Source: Caccoplasma sp905210875
Lineage (GTDB): Bacteria > Bacteroidota > Bacteroidia > Bacteroidales > UBA11471
Assembly (NCBI GenBank): GCA_963931635.1
Contig: OZ007034.1
Location: 1,302,001 to 1,366,000, forward strand
Reading direction: 5' to 3'
DNA: 64,000 bases
The position numbers and the translations under genes are program-made. Of the stretch, positions 61,385 through 64,000 are shown in pieces. Positions within the stretch are counted from its first letter, which is position 1; each line of letters starts with the position of its first letter. The notes below the pieces were generated by a model. The model was not told the DNA's origin. It worked only from the letters and a program-made list of their open reading frames with translations, and did no database searches.

Positions 61385-63169
61385 TTACAGGGGTGCGGTG
61401 GCGTTTTTTAGCCAGGCTTTGTGGGTGTCGTCGAGCAGCGGGCTCACGCGGTCGTACACGGTCTGGTGGTAGTTGTTGAGCCATTCTATTTCGTCGGCCG
61501 TGAGCAGTGAGCGGTCGATGGCTCGCTTGTCGATGGGGCAGAGGGTGAGCGTCTCAAACCGGTAGAAACGGCCGAATTCGCTCTCGCCCGCCTCGGTGAC
61601 CAGTGTGAGGTTCTCGGTGCGAATACCGTACCGGCCGGCCAGGTAGACGCCGGGCTCGTTCGAGGTAACCATGCCCGGGGTGAGCGGTGTGTTGTTCTGT
61701 TCGAGGCGAATGTTTTGCGGACCCTCGTGTACGTTGAGGAAATGCCCGACGCCATGTCCGGTGCCGTGCAGGTAGTTGCGGAATATGTTCCACAGGTTGC
61801 GGCGGGCCAAAATGTCAATCTGGTCGCCTCGGGTACCTTGCGGGAAGATGCAGGTGGCGATGGCTATATGCCCTTTCAGCACGAGGGTGTAGTCGCGTAT
61901 CTCTTCGTCGGTGAGCGGTCCGAGTACGATGGTGCGGGTAATGTCGGTCGTGCCGTCGAGATACTGGGCACCCGAGTCGACAAGAACAAAACCCTCGGGT
62001 TTCAACTGGCTGCTGCTCTCGGGTGTGGCGCGGTAGTGAACGATGGCGCCGTGGGCGCGGTAGCCGGCAATGGTGGCGAAACTCTCGCCCTTGTAGAGCG
62101 GCTGACGGCTGCGGAACTCACGCAGTTTCTCGTCGATGTCGAGCTCGGTGATGCTCTCTTTGCCGATGTGGGTGTCGAGCCAGTAGAGAAATTGTACCAT
62201 GGCGGCTCCGTCGCGTACCATGGCTTCGCGGCGCCCCTTCATCTCGGTTTCGTTTTTAAGGCTTTTCAGCCAGGTTATGGGCGATGCCCCTTCACTCTTG
62301 GCGTTGGCCGGGAGCAGGCTGGCCAGCCGGAAGTTGGTCCTCACGGGATCAATGAACACCTTCTCGCCGGCAGGTACCTGTGGCAGAAAATCGTATATAT
62401 CGTCGTAAGGTCGGGTCTCTATGCCGTTTGCTTGGAGATAGGCCGCCATCTCGTCCGAAATTTTGCATCGGTTCATAAACAGTATGCGGTGTGAGGTGGA
62501 GAGGTAGGCAAAGCCCACGGCTACGGGATTATAGGCAACATCATTGCCTCTGATGTTGAGCAGCCAGGCCAGTTCGTCGAGGGCACTCACAAGAATGGCA
62601 TTGGCGCCCTGTTTGGCAATGGCGTCCGACACCGCCTGCCACTTCTCGGCAAAACTTCGGCCACTGTATGTGAGCGGGTAGACAAAAGCTTCGCCCGTGG
62701 GAACCTCGGGCCGGTCGACCCAGATTTTGTCAAACGGAGCAAAATCGCTTTTGAATGACAATCCTTTCGAGGTGAAGAAGTCGTTCATCTTTTTACCCTC
62801 GGCACAGGAGCAGGTCGTGCCGTCGATGGCCACCGTTTCGCCGGCGGGTAGACTCTCGGCCAGCCACTCTTGCAGCGACGGTGTCTCGGGAAGTCCCTCT
62901 TTAAACAATGTCAGTCCCGAGGCCTTCAACTCCTCGGTGGCCTGTAAGAAATAGCGTGAATCGGTCCACACCCCGCCCGACGATGCGGTAATGACGGCCG
63001 TACCGGCCGAGCCGGTAAAGCCCGAAATCCAGGCTCTCGATTTCCATCGGTCGACAGGATATTCACTCAGGTGAGGGTCGGCGCTCGGAACGATGAAGGC
63101 GTCGACACCGGCCTCGCGCATGCACTGACGCAGGGCCGCTATGCGGGAAGAATAGTCGGTTGTATTCAT
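61385..63169 (-). CDS. Xaa-Pro aminopeptidase (aminopeptidase P)
   Basis: 594 aa. Two creatinase-like N-terminal domains and a C-terminal pita-bread domain with metal ligands: VLVDSGAQYLDGTTDITRT (two Asp), GTGHGVGHFLNVHEGP (His), TSNEPGVY (Glu), RTENLTLV (Glu). It removes N-terminal residues before proline. No signal peptide, so cytoplasmic. It starts 30 nt downstream of a -7 box. Confidence 0.95.
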   Translation of the reverse strand: MNTTDYSSRIAALRQCMREAGVDAFIVPSADPHLSEYPVDRWKSRAWISGFTGSAGTAVITASSGGVWTDSRYFLQATEELKASGLTLFKEGLPETPSLQEWLAESLPAGETVAIDGTTCSCAEGKKMNDFFTSKGLSFKSDFAPFDKIWVDRPEVPTGEAFVYPLTYSGRSFAEKWQAVSDAIAKQGANAILVSALDELAWLLNIRGNDVAYNPVAVGFAYLSTSHRILFMNRCKISDEMAAYLQANGIETRPYDDIYDFLPQVPAGEKVFIDPVRTNFRLASLLPANAKSEGASPITWLKSLKNETEMKGRREAMVRDGAAMVQFLYWLDTHIGKESITELDIDEKLREFRSRQPLYKGESFATIAGYRAHGAIVHYRATPESSSQLKPEGFVLVDSGAQYLDGTTDITRTIVLGPLTDEEIRDYTLVLKGHIAIATCIFPQGTRGDQIDILARRNLWNIFRNYLHGTGHGVGHFLNVHEGPQNIRLEQNNTPLTPGMVTSNEPGVYLAGRYGIRTENLTLVTEAGESEFGRFYRFETLTLCPIDKRAIDRSLLTADEIEWLNNYHQTVYDRVSPLLDDTHKAWLKNATAPL

Positions 63170-63198
63170 ATTATGATATAAGTTGTTTCGTTTAGCAG

Positions 63199-63206
63199 CA
63201 AATATA
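63199..63206 (-). promoter_or_regulatory. aminopeptidase promoter -7 box
   Basis: Minus-strand TATATTTG, exact TAnnTTTG, 30 nt upstream of the ATG at 63169. Confidence 0.5.
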
Positions 63207-63409
63207 CGAAATATCGTTGGAATAATCGAACAAAAGTGGCAGATTAACGCAATAGAAATTGAGATTTAAGCAGTTAGGAGAAAATCAGTGAAGTTGGGCA
63301 GACGACTGAAAAGCGTTCCACGGCGGATTGAAGAAAGAGAACGGTTTCCTATTCGTTACCCGTCAGAAATGCAGATTTAACAGTCTACGTTTTATTTGCG
63401 CCGTTCTGC

Positions 63410-63419
63410 GTAGGTTTGC
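63410..63419 (+). other. candidate attL core of an integrative element
   Basis: GTAGGTTTGC matches GTANNTTTGC, the 10-bp core I recall for CTnDOT-type integration sites, 55 nt upstream of the integrase ATG. The other end is outside the window, so it is unproven. Confidence 0.45.
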
Positions 63420-63473
63420 TTGTCAAGGTTTAACTCGTTGATTTATAGTTTTGCACTCAAAAAAATTACGAGT

Positions 63474-64000
63474 ATGACAAGGAGCACATTTCGCGTGCTG
63501 TTCTATGCGAACGGCAGCAAGGAGAAGAACGGAATTGTCCCCATCATGGGACGGGTTACAATCAACGGGACAGTAGCGCAGTTCAGTTGCAAGCGGAGCA
63601 TCGCAAAGGAGCTTTGGGACGCAAAGGGCAACCGTGCCAAAGGCAAGAGCGTGGAAGCGAGGGAGACGAACCTTGCGCTTGACAACATCAAGGCGCAAAT
63701 CATCAAGCACTACCAGCGCATATCCGACCGTGAGGCGTATGTCACGGCGGAAATGGTGCGCAACGCCTATCAGGGCATCGGCTGCGAGTATGAAACGATA
63801 CTCGGCGCATTCGACAAGGAGAACGCCAAGTTCCTGAAACGTGTCGGCAAAGACCGCTGCATGGGGTCTTACCGTGTGATGGTACGTTCAAGGAACTATG
63901 TGGCGGCGTTCATCAAGTCGTTCTACAAGCGCAACGACATGTCCATGTTGGAACTTAGCCCCGACTTCATCAAGGAGTTCTCCGTATTCCTCACAACGGA
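63474..64000 (+). CDS. tyrosine recombinase (integrase) of CTnDOT type, 3' part outside window
   Basis: The first 175 codons are present. FRVLFYANGSKEKNGIVPIM and TINGTVAQFSCKRSI form the Arm-DNA-binding domain. The core-binding SAM-like domain begins YRVMVRSRNYVAAFIKSFY. The catalytic Arg-His-Arg-Tyr domain lies beyond the window. The N-terminus closely resembles my memory of IntDOT. It marks the start of an integrative conjugative or mobilisable element. Confidence 0.9.
   Translation, partial: MTRSTFRVLFYANGSKEKNGIVPIMGRVTINGTVAQFSCKRSIAKELWDAKGNRAKGKSVEARETNLALDNIKAQIIKHYQRISDREAYVTAEMVRNAYQGIGCEYETILGAFDKENAKFLKRVGKDRCMGSYRVMVRSRNYVAAFIKSFYKRNDMSMLELSPDFIKEFSVFLTT

Larger units (their letters stand above)
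63170..63473. other. intergenic region at the chromosome/element boundary
   Basis: 304 nt. From left to right: the aminopeptidase promoter (minus), about 170 nt with no recognisable feature, an att-like core, and the integrase promoter TAGTTTTG at 63446-63453 (plus). Confidence 0.55.

Noticed and set aside
1..64000. CRISPR array or restriction/defence cluster
   Set aside because: No short regularly spaced repeats, cas genes or restriction-modification genes were seen; the only tandem repeats are the 84-bp intergenic and 807-bp coding repeats.

Overview
The window is chromosomal DNA of a Bacteroidales bacterium (phylum Bacteroidota). The evidence is a SusC/SusD pair with Bacteroidota-type neighbours, many promoters of the form TTTG - about 20 nt - TAnnTTTG, little reliance on Shine-Dalgarno sites, the cluster uppS-bamA-two skp-like genes-murI, and a CTnDOT-type integrase. 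Base composition is fairly GC-rich for this order. A GC-rich Barnesiella-like or related lineage would fit, but the genus is a guess.

Layout. 1-2.3 kb: a truncated exported esterase and a umuDC translesion polymerase operon. 2.3-14.5 kb (minus strand): an NYN-domain gene, then a tight seven-gene operon read from 14.46 to 3.05 kb: SusC-like porin with an STN domain, SusD-like lipoprotein, a metallohydrolase-family lipoprotein without HExxH, a subtilisin-fold protein whose three catalytic residues are all replaced, and three bilobal aspartyl-protease-like proteins (two with DTG/DTG plus PDZ, one degenerate and fused to thioredoxin). 14.9-16.8 kb: a divergent secreted protein built as (A-B)x2 repeats. 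17.1 kb: tRNA-Leu(UAA). 17.5-24.3 kb: a TetR-regulated TolC/HlyD/ABC-2 exporter operon of YbhGFSR type. 24.4-29.5 kb (minus): pyrE-SRPBCC-argH-lipoprotein and prmC-recX-comF. 29.8-40.4 kb (plus): ribD, a DUF6242-like lipoprotein, a DUF6089/PorG-like barrel, uppS, bamA, two skp/ompH, murI, an S4 protein, a MIP18-like protein and lpxH, largely envelope biogenesis. 40.5-49.7 kb (minus): esterase, pta-ackA, HAD phosphatase, waaA, gltX, xseBA, rpmH. 49.9-55.5 kb: efp, a broken outer-membrane protein gene and its intact barrel partner. 55.7-63.2 kb: queC behind a probable preQ1-I riboswitch, acyltransferase, glycosyltransferase, UDP-glucuronate decarboxylase, radC, gamma-carbonic-anhydrase-like protein, aminopeptidase P. 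63.4 kb to the end: left end of an integrative element.

Most unusual content. The seven-gene SusCD operon couples outer-membrane import to peptidase folds, most of which have lost their catalytic residues. I interpret this as a surface and periplasmic peptide or protein capture system, which is inference. Other points are the preQ1-I riboswitch candidate before queC, a promoter-bearing 84-bp tandem repeat that would make the prmC mRNA nearly leaderless, an operator that overlaps the exporter promoter, and a pseudogene that changes base composition halfway along.
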